A stretch of DNA of 64,000 nucleotides from Cladopsammia gracilis (GCA_022457155.1 JAJGOT010000218.1:429001-493000); one strand, 5' to 3'; positions 1-15,100 are shown, counted from the stretch's first letter. The notes: generated from the sequence alone by a model not told the origin. Numbers and translations are program-made.

Positions 1-40
1 CCATCGAAAAAGGTGTATTTATGATCGTCATTTCACTAAC

Positions 41-108
41 CTTGTACTAAATGAAACAAGCTTGGCGAGAGAATGGCAGGACATAAAAATCTCAAGAAGA
101 TAGAACCA
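41..108 (-). CDS. RasGAP gene coding exon 19 (FLRFLCPAI motif)
   Basis: This 68-base exon lies between tttgcag and gttagt. It encodes GSIFLRFLCPAILSPSLF and then HLVQ, the most conserved RasGAP block. The next exon is outside the window. Confidence 0.97.
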
Positions 109-3100
109 CTGCAAAGAAAAATATACAAATGTCTCAGACTCGCGTTTTAATAATCTTAAATCTTTTATCAACAGAGAATTACAGCGTAACCGTGTAATTA
201 AGAACTACAAATGTTTAGCTAACCTAATTAATTTGGTACTCAGATCCTCACTTCTTCCTTCACACCAACGACGGAATTCGTAAAACGTTGTTCGAAGGTC
301 ACTGAAAAAAATAATGCAGATATGGTTCAATAACGGCGGTAGAAAATTTTTGTATTACTCTTACGTAATATATAGGGATGGATGAATACAAATTCCTAAA
401 TTATACGTGTAAATGATTGGAAATGGTGTAGGAACTTCGAAACGCCATTCTCCTGCAAGAATAATATCGCTAAAAGTCTTCGAAAATATTTACAAAAGTA
501 ATAGAACAGGAAAGCCCAGCATGGAAACAAGATATTTGTAAAGAAACGATAAGGAAGAAGGAATACAGCACAGTTACATCGTAGGTTCATGGGAGATCAC
601 GTGTCGAAACTCTCACCTGGGAAAGAAGCAGGATGAACACATGATTAGGTTCCAGACCTTCTCAACAAACGTTTTCAGGTTCTGTTTATTGGATTCGATG
701 TTTCCAGATGTCTTTTTGGATGGGTCGATCTGTGAAAAGATTACTATTGTATGAATTTGAACATATCTCTGGTTGTTATTGGTCAAAAGTTATCAACATA
801 ATAACACTGAGTTTAAATATTTAAAAACTTTACCACAAGCTTTTACTTTCTTATTTCCATAAATTTATGGTAACAGTCGTGGAAGTTGGGATAACTCAAA
901 AAAGCCGCTATGGAAACAATTGCCTTCCCTTCGTGTTTCAAAGGCATTTCTCATTCTACAAAACTAATCCACTCTTGATAAATAAGGTAAGATGGTTAGT
1001 TTGGAACTCGAAAAGAAGTGAAAAGATGGGAAAAACGAAAAAAAAAAAAAAAAAAGATCCCAACGAGAATCGAACCCGCGTCTTTCGAGACCGGTCCCAG
1101 TAATGCCTTAGCTCTCCGTGAGTCCTAATCGATTCGGAAGGCATGGGTTCGATTCAAGTCAGGGTGTCAGATTTTTTCTTCGCTATAACGGGGATTCGTT
1201 ACATCAGGGTTCTTTTCCATACATTTTACCATAAATAGGCTGAAGAATATCGTTCGTTATACCGGGGTCTTCGTCATAAAGAGGTTCATTATATCCGGGT
1301 TCCACTGTACTTACTATAATCTATTTCTAGACTGTTGATGTACAACCAGTCAGACAACAAGCAAGTGTTGCTTGCCGCGTTTTCAAATAGTAACACGCAA
1401 ACTCTGAAGATCAAGACCGAACCATCAATTCCGTTTTTCAGTAACGCAAAAGTTCATTTTACAGTTGTGTGCTTGGTGATCTTGCCTTTTAGTGGAAGCG
1501 AAGCTGGAGCTGACTTTGCTATGATACAAACCTTTCTGCCTTTCATATGTTAATAATGCTTTTCTCATGCTAACTAGCTAAATTTACATCTGAAAAACTC
1601 CAAGGTTTATATCATAACAAGGTCAACTTCAGCCTAACTTCCATTTAAAGGCCAGGACACTAAGAAGACAACTGAAAAAAGGGTCTATTGTCAAAGCGGA
1701 CGTCTCACAAAACGATGCTTAAATTAACAGGTGATGAACGATGCTTAAATTAACAGTGATTGGTGAATTTCGCTTCTTTTTGTCAGTTTCTGTTTTCGGG
1801 GGTCTAATGTTTGTCGCCATAATTGTGAAAGGCGCAGTTATGTTAGTTATGGTTAAGAACAGAATTGAACATTACCTCACATTCCTCCTCAAACTCGTAC
1901 ACAGACTGAACAAAGTCTCCGAGAGTTTCCTGCAAATACTACAAGGAAAACAAATGTCAAATAAAAGTCGGATAAAAATAAAACCTACACTTTACTAACA
2001 ATAATAAGGGACCAACGAGAACGTTGACGTCCCGGAAATCTTAAAGGCCACTGGAAGTCGAATTTTTACGAAAGGGAAAACTCTCGTCTTGTGAATGTTG
2101 TTTGATTTTATGACCTCCTATTGGCCTTTGCGACGTCAACATTCTCGTTGAATAAAGGGGACAGCGTCCCGGCAGAAAAATCGTGCTTTCATGATTATTG
2201 CCAGGAGCTTGCTTCAAGCTGCCTTATTATCCTAAAATAGGAATAAAAAATCACCAAAAGTGGGTGTTTCTTGGTGTTGCGGAAGCCATTGTTGGTTAGC
2301 TTTTGTGTTGTGGTGTGGGTATTGTTCAGTGTATTTTGAATCTTTTGTTTTACGTCATTTGGTGATCACACCATCCGCAACACCAAGAAACTACCCCAAC
2401 ATGAGGTTGAGAAATATGAACTAAAAAGACAAAATAACGACTACAAAACTCAAAATTCGACCAGGGGTCAATTTCATAATACTTTTACAAGTGTAATTTA
2501 CAAGTGTAACCATTGTTTCAGAGTTTGAAAACAATAGCTACACTTGTAAATTACAAGTGTAAAAGTTTTATGAAATTGACCCCAGAATGGAGACTGATTT
2601 CTTGACCGCCTGTCACGTAATGAAAATTGATGAACTGTAATCCACTTCCATCCTTGGGGTGTTTCTTGGTGTTGCGGAAGCCATTGTTGGTTAGCTTTTG
2701 TGTTGTGGTGTGGGTATTGTTCAGTGTCTTTTGAATCTTTTGTTTTACGTCATTTGGTGATCACACCATCCGCAACACCAAGAAACTACCCATCCTTGTA
2801 ATCCTGCACTTTTTCTCCAAACTTATGCTTTTGTTTTGCTCTATAGAATGTTTTTATCCAATTTAGTTGTATATTTGGTGGCATTTGGCGATATAACAAG
2901 GAAATAAGCTAAGTGAAAGTTTACTATTTCAGCGGGACAGTGTCCCTTGAAGTCCAGTTGTGGACTCAAAATCATGCTTCGTACAATACGTAGTGAAATA
3001 CTACAAAAATCAGTACCCTTGTAGAAAAAAATAATTGCTGACAATAGTCAAAGAAAATCCAAGAATCTAAAAGGTAACCCGGGTTAAGATGTACATGCTG

Positions 3101-6100
3101 AATACAGAGGGCACTGACTACTTCAGACAACTGAAAACGCGCTCCACTCACCGATTCACCAATCATTTTCATGTAGGAGTCCATAGCTTTTGTCGCAAAG
3201 GAATTACCACGAAATACAAGATTTTCATCCTCTGTATTACAAGAAAAAATGTATATCAGATTCAAGAAAGGTTCCATGATCATTCTAATAAACAACTGAA
3301 GGCTATAACTCAGTTCAGTTTTACTGTAATGAAAATGAACATCTACCCAAATTCTTGACTTCCTCCATAACAATGCTTGCAAGAAACTCCGTCGCCTTTC
3401 CACTGGCCTGTAAGATTCTTAACAGTACTCGTGAGATCTCGTCCTAAATAAATAAAATAAAATAAAAGTCATTCAGAGGAGCGATAGGTAATGAGATAAT
3501 CTCTACGATCAGAATCAAACACTGCTTATAGCTTAAAATCCCGATTAATAATCTTTGGGGATAGCTCCAAGCAAATTTGTATTTGGAGATGGAGAAGGGG
3601 AGGTTGGGGAGAGAATGCGTTAGGCGCTTGCGTAATAAAGGAGACGATTCTGAATACAAAACACCGCCTGGTTAGCTGAGCCGGAAGAGCACCAGCCTGC
3701 AGAGCGTGTGGTCACGGGTTCGAATCCCGGCCAGACCATCAGCCAGGGTGTTTAAACAACTGGTAAGATCATGCTGGCTGTACTCAAACACCTTGTCTTA
3801 ATTCAGATGATCGTGTCATTGGACGGTGACGTTAAGCCGTTGGCCTTGTCTTCTCTACACAAATAGTAGGGGACGTTAAAGAACCCACTTACAGTGCGAA
3901 CAAAAGTAGGAGACGTAGTCCCCGGTGAAATGGTACAACCTTTCCTTGGGTGTAGGAGGATCCAGTAACGGGCTTACAGTCAAATGGTGTAAAAGGTGTC
4001 CCTGCCATGTCTGGCAGAGTGATTAGAAATTACAGATCCCTGGCGTTACTTTGTGTACCATGGTTATTTTTAGACAGGGATAAGCTTTTTGTGGAGGGCT
4101 AATAGCAATGATTTCATGGCATACTTCGGACGTTTACAAACCTTAAGCCTTACGCTGACCACCGGTTCCAAAGCTTGACAAACTGTCATGTAGTTACGTT
4201 CCAAATACTAAAAAAGAATCATGTATGCGAGTTACTGACTGTACCACGTACCACTCCAACTTCTCGCAATGCTAAGCACATTAAATATATATGATTTTAA
4301 TGACTGGCTTTTTGTGAAACCACCTTACTGTTGAATGTGTGTTCGAATTCCAAGCCCCCCCCCCCCCCCCACCCCCCTCCCAAAAAAAAATACGAAGCTA
4401 CGAAACTAATAAAACATAGACCACATCTTTACCTCAAGCAGTTCACCATAACACTTCACTGGTAGAATTGAAACTTTCTACAAAGAAAATATCAAAATTG
4501 TTAAGATAATAATGATGGTTTATTGACATCTACAGTCAGCTCCTAAATTGAACGGACATGCCTGGAATCATATTCGACTGTCCCTTTCACTGATAAAGGT
4601 ACATTTCTAGTATAAAACTGAAGTACGGTACGAGCGAACTCTACAGTGTTCTTTTCGAAGAGATGTGTCCTTCTTAAAGAGGTGTTTGTCTTACAGCTTA
4701 AAGAGTTGTGAGTCTGGAGAGGCTGTCTAAAAGAGATTGCCTGAGGTCTTAGGGAGATGATTCACTTAGAGAGTTGTCTGTCTTAGAGAGGTGTCTATCT
4801 GAGAGAAATGTCTGACTGGGGGAGGAGTCCATAATGAAGGGATAAACAGCGAATAGAAGTGTCCATCTTAGAGAGAGATATGTTTGTATAATTGAAAGGT
4901 AAAAGCAAATAATCGAAATACTAATCTGACATAAAAGTGCAATCGCTGCGTGTGAGAAAGAAAAGATGATCTTTAAAATACCTGATATTTAAACTTGATC
5001 CTGATACTTGGGGCTTCTCCATTTGTCTTGCCGCTCTCCATGGTAACAGGATACCATTTCTCCACCTCGACACCGATTTCCAACGAGTCGACTGGTACAT
5101 CCACGGAACCTTGAAATGGCAATAAGCAAAAATACGGCGTTTGCGAAGAAACTTTCTTGCGTTAGACTCCATAGGACTGATAACGGCCACAGAGATCATC
5201 GGTGAATATATAAGTAAAGGCTTTATCGTAGCCCAACCCACGTTCCGCAAGACAGAGAGAGGTTATTAGAGCGCTGGACCCGTAGTACACTGGAAAACTT
5301 GGACCATTTACAGACTTCATAAAATGTCTATAAATCTTGAATTTACAGACTTGGTACTTTCACTTGTTAAAAACAAAAATCTCTGTAAATTCTTTTGACA
5401 GACATTTTATATAGTTTTGTTGTCTTGTTCTTTGAAAAATGTTTGTAAAATGTTTATAAATTCTAGGAGCTGTAATGAGGGGAAAGACTTACAATTTACA
5501 GACTTTATAAAATCTGCCAACAATGTTTGTAAATCTACTATTTACAAAGATTTTATAAAGCCTAGACTTCTAATATAAAATGTCTGTAAATGGCAAATCT
5601 CTGTAAATTATAATGTGGTCTCCAAGCGGACTGAACAAGTAATGACAAACCGGGAATTATAAAATCTCTGTAAATTGACACATACAAATTTTAAAGCTAC
5701 ATCCAGTGTTCACTCACATAATCTAAGAAATTCAAAATACAACCTTTTCGTTCGTAGACCGAGTACTGAAGCAGGCAAACGAAGTTTTCAATATAGCGGT
5801 TCTGTTTTCTGGAACAGCTTGCCTTTGAGCGCTAAAATGTAGCCCACTCTTAGCGCTTTTAAATCATGCATTTACTTTCTATCTAATTTAATAATAGTTA
5901 ATAAAAGATATTTTTCATGGTTTTTAGTATAATCCCGTATATATAATGAATTTAGTTAGATAATTTAATTTAGTTAAGTAATTAATCTATTCAGTGTTGT
6001 TTAAGGCTCGACGGAAGAGCATGTATTATGAACTGACACCGTGTACGGTAAATAAGTTTACCTACCTAACGGGGCACTATAAAATCTCTGTAAATTGACA

Positions 6101-9100
6101 CAAACGGGGCATCATAAAATCTCTGTAAATTGACACAAACGGGGCAGTATAAAATCTCTGTAAATTGACACAAACGGGGCATCATAAAAACTCTGTAAAT
6201 TGACACAAACGGGGCACTATAAAATGTCTGTAAATTGACACAAACGGGGCACTATAAAATGTCTGTAAATTGACACAAACGGGGCATCATAAAATCTCTG
6301 TAAATTGACACAAACGGGGCATTATAAAAACTCTGTAAATTGACACAAACAGGGCACTATAAAATCTCTGTAAATTGACACAAGCGGGGCATTATAAAAT
6401 CTCTGCAAATTGACACAAACAAGGCATTATAAAATCTCTGTAAATTAACGCAAACGGGGCATTATAAAATCTCTGTAAATTGACGGCAATGGGGAATTAT
6501 AAAATCTCTGTAAATTGATGTAAACTGGACATCACAAAATCTCTGTAAATTGACGCAAATGAGTAAAACTGACTAATTTTTCTTTTAGTAAAGTAGGCAT
6601 TTTACTCGATATTTTGAGTTAGTTTACTTGAAATTTGACTTGAATATTTAATCTCACATTGAGTTGAAACAACTCCTTATTTTGAGAAAATCAAGTGGAA
6701 GTCACTTTTACTCAAACATACGATTAAAGGGACACTGTCCCGCTAAAATAGCAAAATTTCGCTGAGCTTCCATTTCCACGTTATATCGCCAAATACCACC
6801 AAATATACAACTTAGTTGGATAAAAAGATTCTATAGTGCAAAAGAAAAGCAGTAGTTTAGAGATAAAGTGCACGATTGCAAGGATTGAAGTGGATTACAG
6901 TTCATGAAAAACACGTTATTTCAGTTGGGACAGTATCCCTTTAAAAACTTACTCACCACAGTGAGTATTAAAGTGCTTCTCACTAAAATTCAAAATATGT
7001 GTTTATTCTTAACCCAATAAAGTGAGTTGTTGAAACAACTCTTTATTTTGAGTGAACTTAGGGACGGACCATTATTTTTCTGGAGCTGGGGAGGGGGGGG
7101 GGGGGGGGGAGTATGAGAAATTTTCCTCTGCAAACAATTTTTTTTTAATTTATATGCCTCTGCAATAATTTTTTTCCAAGAACACCTTGTTGCAAACATT
7201 TTTTTTTTAATTTTTTTACAGTGCTATCTTCTCTGGTGCTAAAAATAATTGAGATAAGCTATTTTTCGAAAAAAAATTAATAGGGCTATAGCCAGTTATT
7301 TTGGCCACATACGCTCCTTGTAATTTATAGTTTGTTGTTCCTTTATACATGATTCACCGTTTTAATTCCTACGTAGCTACTGGCGCAAATAAAGGGCATA
7401 CGACAGGAAATCAGGCAAAGGGTGTAGCAGGCTTTTTCGCGATTCCACAGTACCGAAATCCTGATCCTCTTCTGACGTTGTTCCCACAGGCCATCATACT
7501 CGTACCACCCGGCCTAGCTGTGGTACCAGCGGTGAAGGCAGGCACATTGCTGATTTAAAATGATTCCCATCGCCATAGGTTATATTACCCGGCCAAATAA
7601 CTAGCTTGTAAACAGTTATTGACCCATTAGCTTGATGGTGATATCGTCAGGAAGATGACAGACTTCTGAAACTCGCCCATTTCTCGGACAGAATGTCAAC
7701 GTTAAATGGCAAGGCAAGCGGCATTCCTTGAATGAAAACCCGTTGAGATTCTGACCTTAAGCTCTGGCACAACGAAGAGTTTTTTGGCTTCTTTTTGCGA
7801 GGGCAAGGTGAAGGAGTTGTCTTGTGCAGCCAAATGGAAAGAATCATCACTGAGCAATATTCAGTTTTGGAACTAATATTTTTTAATAATTTATCTGACT
7901 TCTCTGCAAACATTTTTTTTTACACATATCGTGTTTGCAAACAATTTATTTTGTCTTTTCAGGCCCTGCAAACAATTTTTTTCAATATTACTCATCCCCC
8001 CCTCCAGAAAAATAATGGTCCGTCTCTTAGTAACAGTCCGACATCTACTCCAACGAGAGCAAAAGCACACACATAAGAGATTGCCGCTTCAAGTTCGCAA
8101 GCGAGCGCGGTAAAAAAAAGGTTTCATTCAAAGAAAAAAATATTTTAAAATACAAGACACAGCTTAGTTCAACGGCGGTTGTTTACCATTTGGACAACAA
8201 ATCTTTACTTCACATGTCAATGAAAAAAGTGAAAACCGGTGACGGGCACAAAGCTGACACAGCAGTTTAATATTTTAGCCTTGCCTAAACAGCTCTTGAA
8301 AGAGGTATTTTTAAAGCCTGGATTTACCTGGAACGGAAATAGGAATGACTTCCGAAGAACGAGAGATTCAAAAGAAATACATTATGGTGAATAAAATAAA
8401 ATAAATCAAAGGCATTTCCGTTGGGCCGCTCGACCGCTCGACCGCTCGGCCGCTCGGCCGCTCGGCCGCTCGGCCGAGAGGTCTTGGGTGCGAATTTATC
8501 ATGCGCAAGAGAGTCATTCCCGGCGGGCAGTTCGTGTTGGCGCTTCTTTCAACGAACTTTTGCTGATCGCTTTCAGTGTTCAAAACTTCACTTGCTTTTA
8601 AAAGACAACTTGTGATTTGAGCCTTTTTCTCGTTCCACGTTTTCTGAATAAGCTGCATGCAATGTTTTTACAACATATCAACGATCGCTATGCATACGAT
8701 TCCTTCCAATCTACATGATTTGACCGCCATGACAGTTGGCTAGTTCTTTCTTTTAATGCTACACCAATTCCAGAGCTTCATTCTTGCTGCCCTTGTCTTC
8801 CCAAAGGTAAGTAAGCTTACGTTAACAATGTAAACCACTTAAAATACTGTTTTTGGCTACCTGTACTGAAGATTTTCTACGAATTTCAGGGTTCTTTCTT
8901 GGTGACTGTACGAGCTCACAGTCTTCACAAGGGATTTCACGTTGTATTTTGTTTAGTCTTTTGTTTTTGTCCTTGTGTATCGGTAAACCAGGACAGATCC
9001 AATTTGAATAAATAAGCTTATAAGAAACTAAAACTTTTATTTTAATATTCCTTTCAATCTTGCAATTCTGTTCAAGTGATGTTGATTTTTAACATGAAGT

Positions 9101-12100
9101 ACATGTACATGTACAGTATTATCTACTTCTTATTTGCTGGGGCCTGCCATGCTTAGGAAACCATACTGTAGGCCATAAGACCACTGACTTGTTATGTACA
9201 CATGCTAAATTGTTGGAGGTAAAACCTTTGGAAAAGGTGAACATTGCTCAGTTAATCAGTACCAAAAATGACAATAGTCAGTTCAGGAACATATACAAAA
9301 CATGGACCCAGGTGTACATGGACCACCTGATGGACCACATTTAATTTTTGTCAGTTATTTTTTTTTCTAAATTTTTCTGTCAGTATATGCGGACTAGGTA
9401 CAGGGTATAAAACACAGTCTTCAGTTTAAATAAATATGGCATTCAACATCAAGTAGCAACGTCAAGACACAAGTACATGTAGAACAAGAACTAGAAGGAT
9501 TGGACCAAGTCCCAAGCGACTATAATTATGGGATGCAGACAATCCCATGTGCTTTTCTTTTGGATTCGTTGTGCATGTGCTTGTACTGATAGGCCTAGTG
9601 GAGTATAAACAAACACATGCACAAGCAACCATACTGATGAATGTCGGAACAAGATAAAGATTGCTTTTGTTTGTTATTATTTCTAAACAGTTAGTATGGT
9701 ACTGGCTTTGGCATGTGTTTGTTTATACTCCACTAGACTTTGTTTTATCCAAACCCAAAAGAAGCACATGGGATTGTCTGCATCCCATAATACATGTACA
9801 TGTAATAGCACACCGTAGCTTGGGACTTGGCCTAGTCCTTGTTCTACATCGTCAAACAAAATCTGTGGAGAGAGCACTAAAACTTCACATGCTCCTGCCC
9901 CAACAGTACCAGCCAGGAATCAGACTGCATACATTGTATAAAATACAATGTTGACAAAAGCATAAAATCGTAGGAAGTTAAATATTGATGTTGAATGCCA
10001 TATTTATTTAAACTTAAGACTTTGTTTTATACCTGGTTCTCAGCCCGCGGTCCATCCTTTAGACTGACAGAAAAATTTGTAACAAAAAATTAAAATTGAC
10101 AAAAAGTAGGGGTGGTCCATGGACCCGGGTCCATGTGTTGTAAACGTCCTCAGTTCAGTGTATTTTTTAGTACATGTACATGTATGATTTTAATGCATGT
10201 AGTTCACAAACATCATATCGGATAGCTCTTTGTAACAAGAAAGGCCCACCATAAAAGAAGGCAATTTTAATTTGTTGTTGTTGGTACATGTATCAGCATG
10301 TTGATTGATCATGTAGGTAGCTGTTGCGCTTCACTTTTTTTTTCTTTACTCTGTGTGAGATACAGCTGTATGTGTACATGTAATGTTTGCTAACGAGGAT
10401 AAAACAAAAATACAGTGTAGAATCAAGGATAGTTTTAAGCACAACATTCATGTACATGTACAGCTGTAGCCATTGTGTGGGTAAATACATGCTGTAGCAT
10501 CATTACGTTATTTTTACTTTGCAATGGACTGTACAGCCTTCTCAAGGCTGTAAGGCTGTGCTCTAAATCTACATTATTGGTGCCAGCTTAGAAGTATTGT
10601 CAAAAGCTACATGTTTGTACACTTTCTGATCACCCAAGGTCAAAAGTGACATGCTATGGGCCACTGTGTGTTGCTAGAACACAGCCCAACATTGCAAAAT
10701 TTTACCTCGATCTGGGCAACCAGGAAATCTTTGTTTTTGCACAACAACAAAAACAACAACAACAATTTTATTTCATTATTAATATAACAATATTTTAAAC
10801 TTTGACAACCCGCAGTTAGTATAGCTAATCAAGGCGGGTTGTCAAAAATAAAAACAAAAATTAACATTAGCTCCCAGTAATATGAAATTAACATCTCCTA
10901 GTAATATGACTGAAAGGATTATATAAATTATTACCTATATATCCTAAAAACTTAATGTATGCTGAGCACCCCAGATTTCAAGTGTTTGGAGACTTCGGGC
11001 TCCCAATTATTTTCTTAGAGCACAGCCTTGGTTGTCTAATTAATACATGCATGTACAGGTATGTAGTCAAAGTTTGTAGTTTTTTTTTAATCTAAATGTA
11101 AATGGTGACTATTTCCTTTATTTCTTAGAAAGCTGACAAAACTACAGTACTGCTGTACATATAACATGCAGTAATGAAAAAGTTGTAGAATGGTCTGAGC
11201 CAGAGGTACATGTATACTACTGTATCTTTCATCTTGCAGCAATGGAACTTGTTGATTAATTTTAGTTTGTCTAACCCCCAGCCTGATACACTGTATTGCA
11301 AGTTACAATGCATTGCATCACCATGGGATTTCCTCTTGATTTCTAATATTCCCATGCATGCACTGTAAGAGTGCATTTGGGCATCATAGACATCAATATT
11401 ACTAACCTCTGCTTATGGACTCCACCTGTCTCTTTGAGGATAGATTCTGTAGTCATGGTCTCATTAGCACACAATTCCCTTTTAACCCAGAGTAGACTTT
11501 AAACTACAGAGCTGTATGCAGGAGTTGCGTGACTCTGTGTTGTGTTTATACATGCACAGGAGCATAATTTGCACTGGTCTTGTTTTGCATGTATAATTAT
11601 GATAGACACATGAATATAAAGCAGTTGGGTTCCAAATGAAACTATGATAATAAATTGGTGGGGGAGTGAAACAAAATGTTAGTGTTACCAGCCATGTTGA
11701 TGCCTATAAAAACTCTTTTGCCACCATAAAAGGATTAAAAAGGTAAAGGTTTTTTCGTGCTAGCCCTCAAAACTTCAGCCTTAATTTACTTTATCAACAA
11801 TTCAGTTGATCAAACTAATCTACACGTAAACAATGAACAAATGGCATTCTTAATCTAACAGTATTTTTTTCTAATTACAAAACAGAACAACAGGGTACAC
11901 TGTAGAAGATAAATGAAGTGATGATAATTGCAGTGACACTGTGCATGACAACATGCAAGTAAGTATGTTGTTATGAATTAAACCTTGAATAAAGAACTAC
12001 ATTGTACATATTACCAGCAGAAACACTGGGAAACTAACACACTTCAAGAAAAGTGAAACAGGAAAACTCATTTATAAATTTTTGAGAGCTTGAGCATTTG

Positions 12101-15100
12101 CACTAACTTGTGGATCATCATCAGTTAAGACTGTGGAAACTTTTTGTCACTGACTTGCCGACATTTGAAATACTGGGTCAATCAGTTTTTACTTCCCAAG
12201 TTGTTCAAGTGTTCACTTTACCCTTGCAGTGCCTCTTTGCACATTAGGAGTAGTAGTATTAGTACATGTAGTATTTATTTCTCCAAAGATTTTACAAGTT
12301 TACAGGAATGAATAATTACACGTAACAGGGTTCAAAATAAAATCACAGCTTTAAGCTTGAATTTGTATAGGCTTTTTTTCTCTAGGCTCATTTTTCCCGA
12401 CTGTCAATAATGAATGAGCACATACCCTGAGCAGTCAACAACATGATTTTTTTTTTCACTTTTTGTGGTCTGTAGGCCACTTCTTATAATCTGTTCAGAG
12501 CTTTGCTTTTTTTAGTAGTGCCACCCCGGGTGTTATGAGAACTCTGAATTATCATTACAGGATACCATTGCAACGACTTTGATTTCAGTTGGTCGATCCA
12601 AGCATGACATGAAAAGTCGCCAGCAAGTATGGTCAAAGTACCAGCTACTGCCGGCAGCTGGCTGCTATTTTGAACCCTGTGTTAGAAATAAAGAGAAAAA
12701 GGGCCAAAAAATAGTTAAACTAATACTTTACCCTCATAGTAATTAAGCAATTATATGTATATTAAGTACAAGTAGATAAAGCAACTAAGTCAATCTAGCA
12801 TTTATTTAGTATTGGGATAAGTAATGAATGAAAAGAGATTTCTTAATTAGTTTTTTAGTAGGCTTAGTGCGGATAGAAAGGGGAAGATGGTTCCAAAAAA
12901 TAATATCGTCCAATAATGGTGGAAGAGAAATTTGTAAGTTTTGTTATATAAAAGGGAATTATATACACTAGTTGTTTTGAAGATTAGGAGTAAATGAGTA
13001 CTGCCACATTACCAGACAACATGCAGAGTCTTATTTGTGATACAGCATTCCAATCAGAGGAGTAACAGCATTATTTAGAGTTTGCAGAATTCCTCTGGCT
13101 TTTGTTTTATTATTTTTATCATATGATGCTTTTTTAACTTAATGATAACCAATACAGTACAGTACAGTACATAGATTAATTAATTCCTTATGAAAACACT
13201 TACCCTTCAGCTGTATACTGTCAGTCAAAAATGTTATTTTTCTGGTTCATAATTTATAGACTGAGGACAGAACCGAGGATAACAAACAACCTGATGCTGT
13301 TGAAACAGAATCTAGTAAGTTAATACATTTATAATGGGCTTGATATTTGTGGTGATTAAATACAGGGGATTCAGGTTGAGGGTTTAGCAACATCATTTTG
13401 ATGCATTTGTTGAAAAAGCTGATTTATTGTATTGCAAGGTTACCCGTTACTAGGCAGGGATGACAACATTGAGTAGGAGAAAAGGCAGGTTGCGAAACAA
13501 GAGCGGTGGCTCTTGAGGGCTGTGCTCTGAGAAAGATTGTAGGGAACTGAAAGTTCTGAACCTGTGAAAACCAGGGTGCCCAGCATTATGAGTTTTATGC
13601 AAAAACTTAAATTTCCTAGTTGCCTCAGGGCAAAAGTAAGTTGCCAGGAAACACCAGGCACTGCTACAGCAAAGCCCTTCTCTTGTATACTTTGACCTGT
13701 ACAATGTGTACAGTGTAGGACATGGGTACATTTTCCAAAAATAATTTTGAAAAGCTAGTGTGAGACTAGTTGGTTTTGATGGAGTTCTCAAACTCATTGT
13801 TTAAATTATAAAAAAAATACATTCTGACTGGCATACATTATTTTGTTTCCTTTCAGATTTCACCATCCTAGGCATCAATTGCTGCATTGTTTTTTTCTGA
13901 ATGCCAAGAAACTCAGTGATGTAAAGTAATGAATTTCAAAAAGGAGCGCCTGACCAAATTGGGTGTGACTTTTCCAAAAAGGTCAAACATATTGCAAAGA
14001 AGCTTTAGTCATACTTTAAGGAAAGGAACTTTTTAATAAAGGGAAAGTGAAAAGTGTCACCATCGTGAATGTCAAGAAGGCACTGACGAAATAATTATTG
14101 GGTGTGACTGTCCTAAAAGGACAGTCATATACTAAGGAAGGATTGGTTATACATGTAGTTTTAGGAAAAGCACTTTTTGATAAAGGCAAAGTCAGAGGAA
14201 AACATGAAATAAAGCTTATTACAAAAGATGTTATGACCTTATGTTGAGGGAGGATAATGTAATAATATTTTGTTCATAATTTATTTAAAAAAGTATATAA
14301 TTGGGTGGACGTATTTGGAGCAATATGAAAGAATTGAGAACCCATTTGAACCCGTTGAATCAAGGGTGAAAATGGGCCTTTAAAAAGTACCCGGCCTGTT
14401 AAATCGATGACACTCGATCATTGGAAATCCAATCGATAAAATTAGTTAATTCATATCGGCCAATCAATAATCACAAAAAAATGTCTCACAAATGATCGAT
14501 TTTATCGATTTTTGCATGTTTTCTTGGAGTTCGTGTAACAAAATTCCGAACACAATATCTGGTCTACCAGGAATGTTCATTCACTGTTGCAATTGGTGAC
14601 AACTTCTCCGCAAGCAAGAAAAGGGGAGATCATGGCAATGCTTTTAAGGTGACTGATGTCATCGCGGACAACTTGGTCACCTACAGAGGGATTTAGTCGC
14701 TCCGCTTTGGCGACTTCAAAAACCGTTTTCAGTGTAAGTCTTGTTATGTTGCCGTCCATATAACCAGGGATCGATGGCAATTGATAAAATCAATATCAAT
14801 TAATCGACTTTATTGGAAGTCGATGGTCAATCGAATTATCACAAAAACATACGTCATCGATTGATCATCGATTTCCAATATCAATCGATTAATTGGCATC
14901 ATTTGATATCGATTTTATCGATCATCGATTTTATTGATTTAACAGGCCGGGAAAAGTATAATGTTAAACATAAGTAGAATTTACCCGCTGAATAATACAA
15001 AAGGTAATAGAGTGATTGTACTACACTCGTGAAACAGTATCCAACAATTATGGCCAAACAGCCACAGTGAACAAAGGAATACAATGGAATTAGTGCATAG

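Larger units (their letters stand above)
8756..13900 (+). other. putative small spliced ORF inside element A
   Basis: Three possible exons can be joined in phase: 8756-8806 (ATG, 17 codons, MLHQFQSFILAALVFPK, then gtaagt), 13260-13314 (after atttatag, TEDRTEDNKQPDAVETES, then gtaagt) and 13857-13900 (after tttcag, NFTILGINCCIVFF, stop). The product would be about 50 residues. A further tract at 11885-11969 also ends at gtaagt but contains stops. No homology is recognised; it could be non-coding exons or a captured gene fragment. Confidence 0.25.

Noticed and set aside
2972..3403. 143-codon minus-strand ORF as a single coding unit
   Set aside because: The RasGAP motifs occupy only its parts; the segment 3232-3346 is an in-frame 115-bp intron with gtagat and aatacag ends, and the tail after 3152 is intronic.
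6062..6560. CRISPR-like array
   Set aside because: The 35-base units are head-to-tail with no unique spacers, and the sequence is animal; it is a transposon subterminal satellite.
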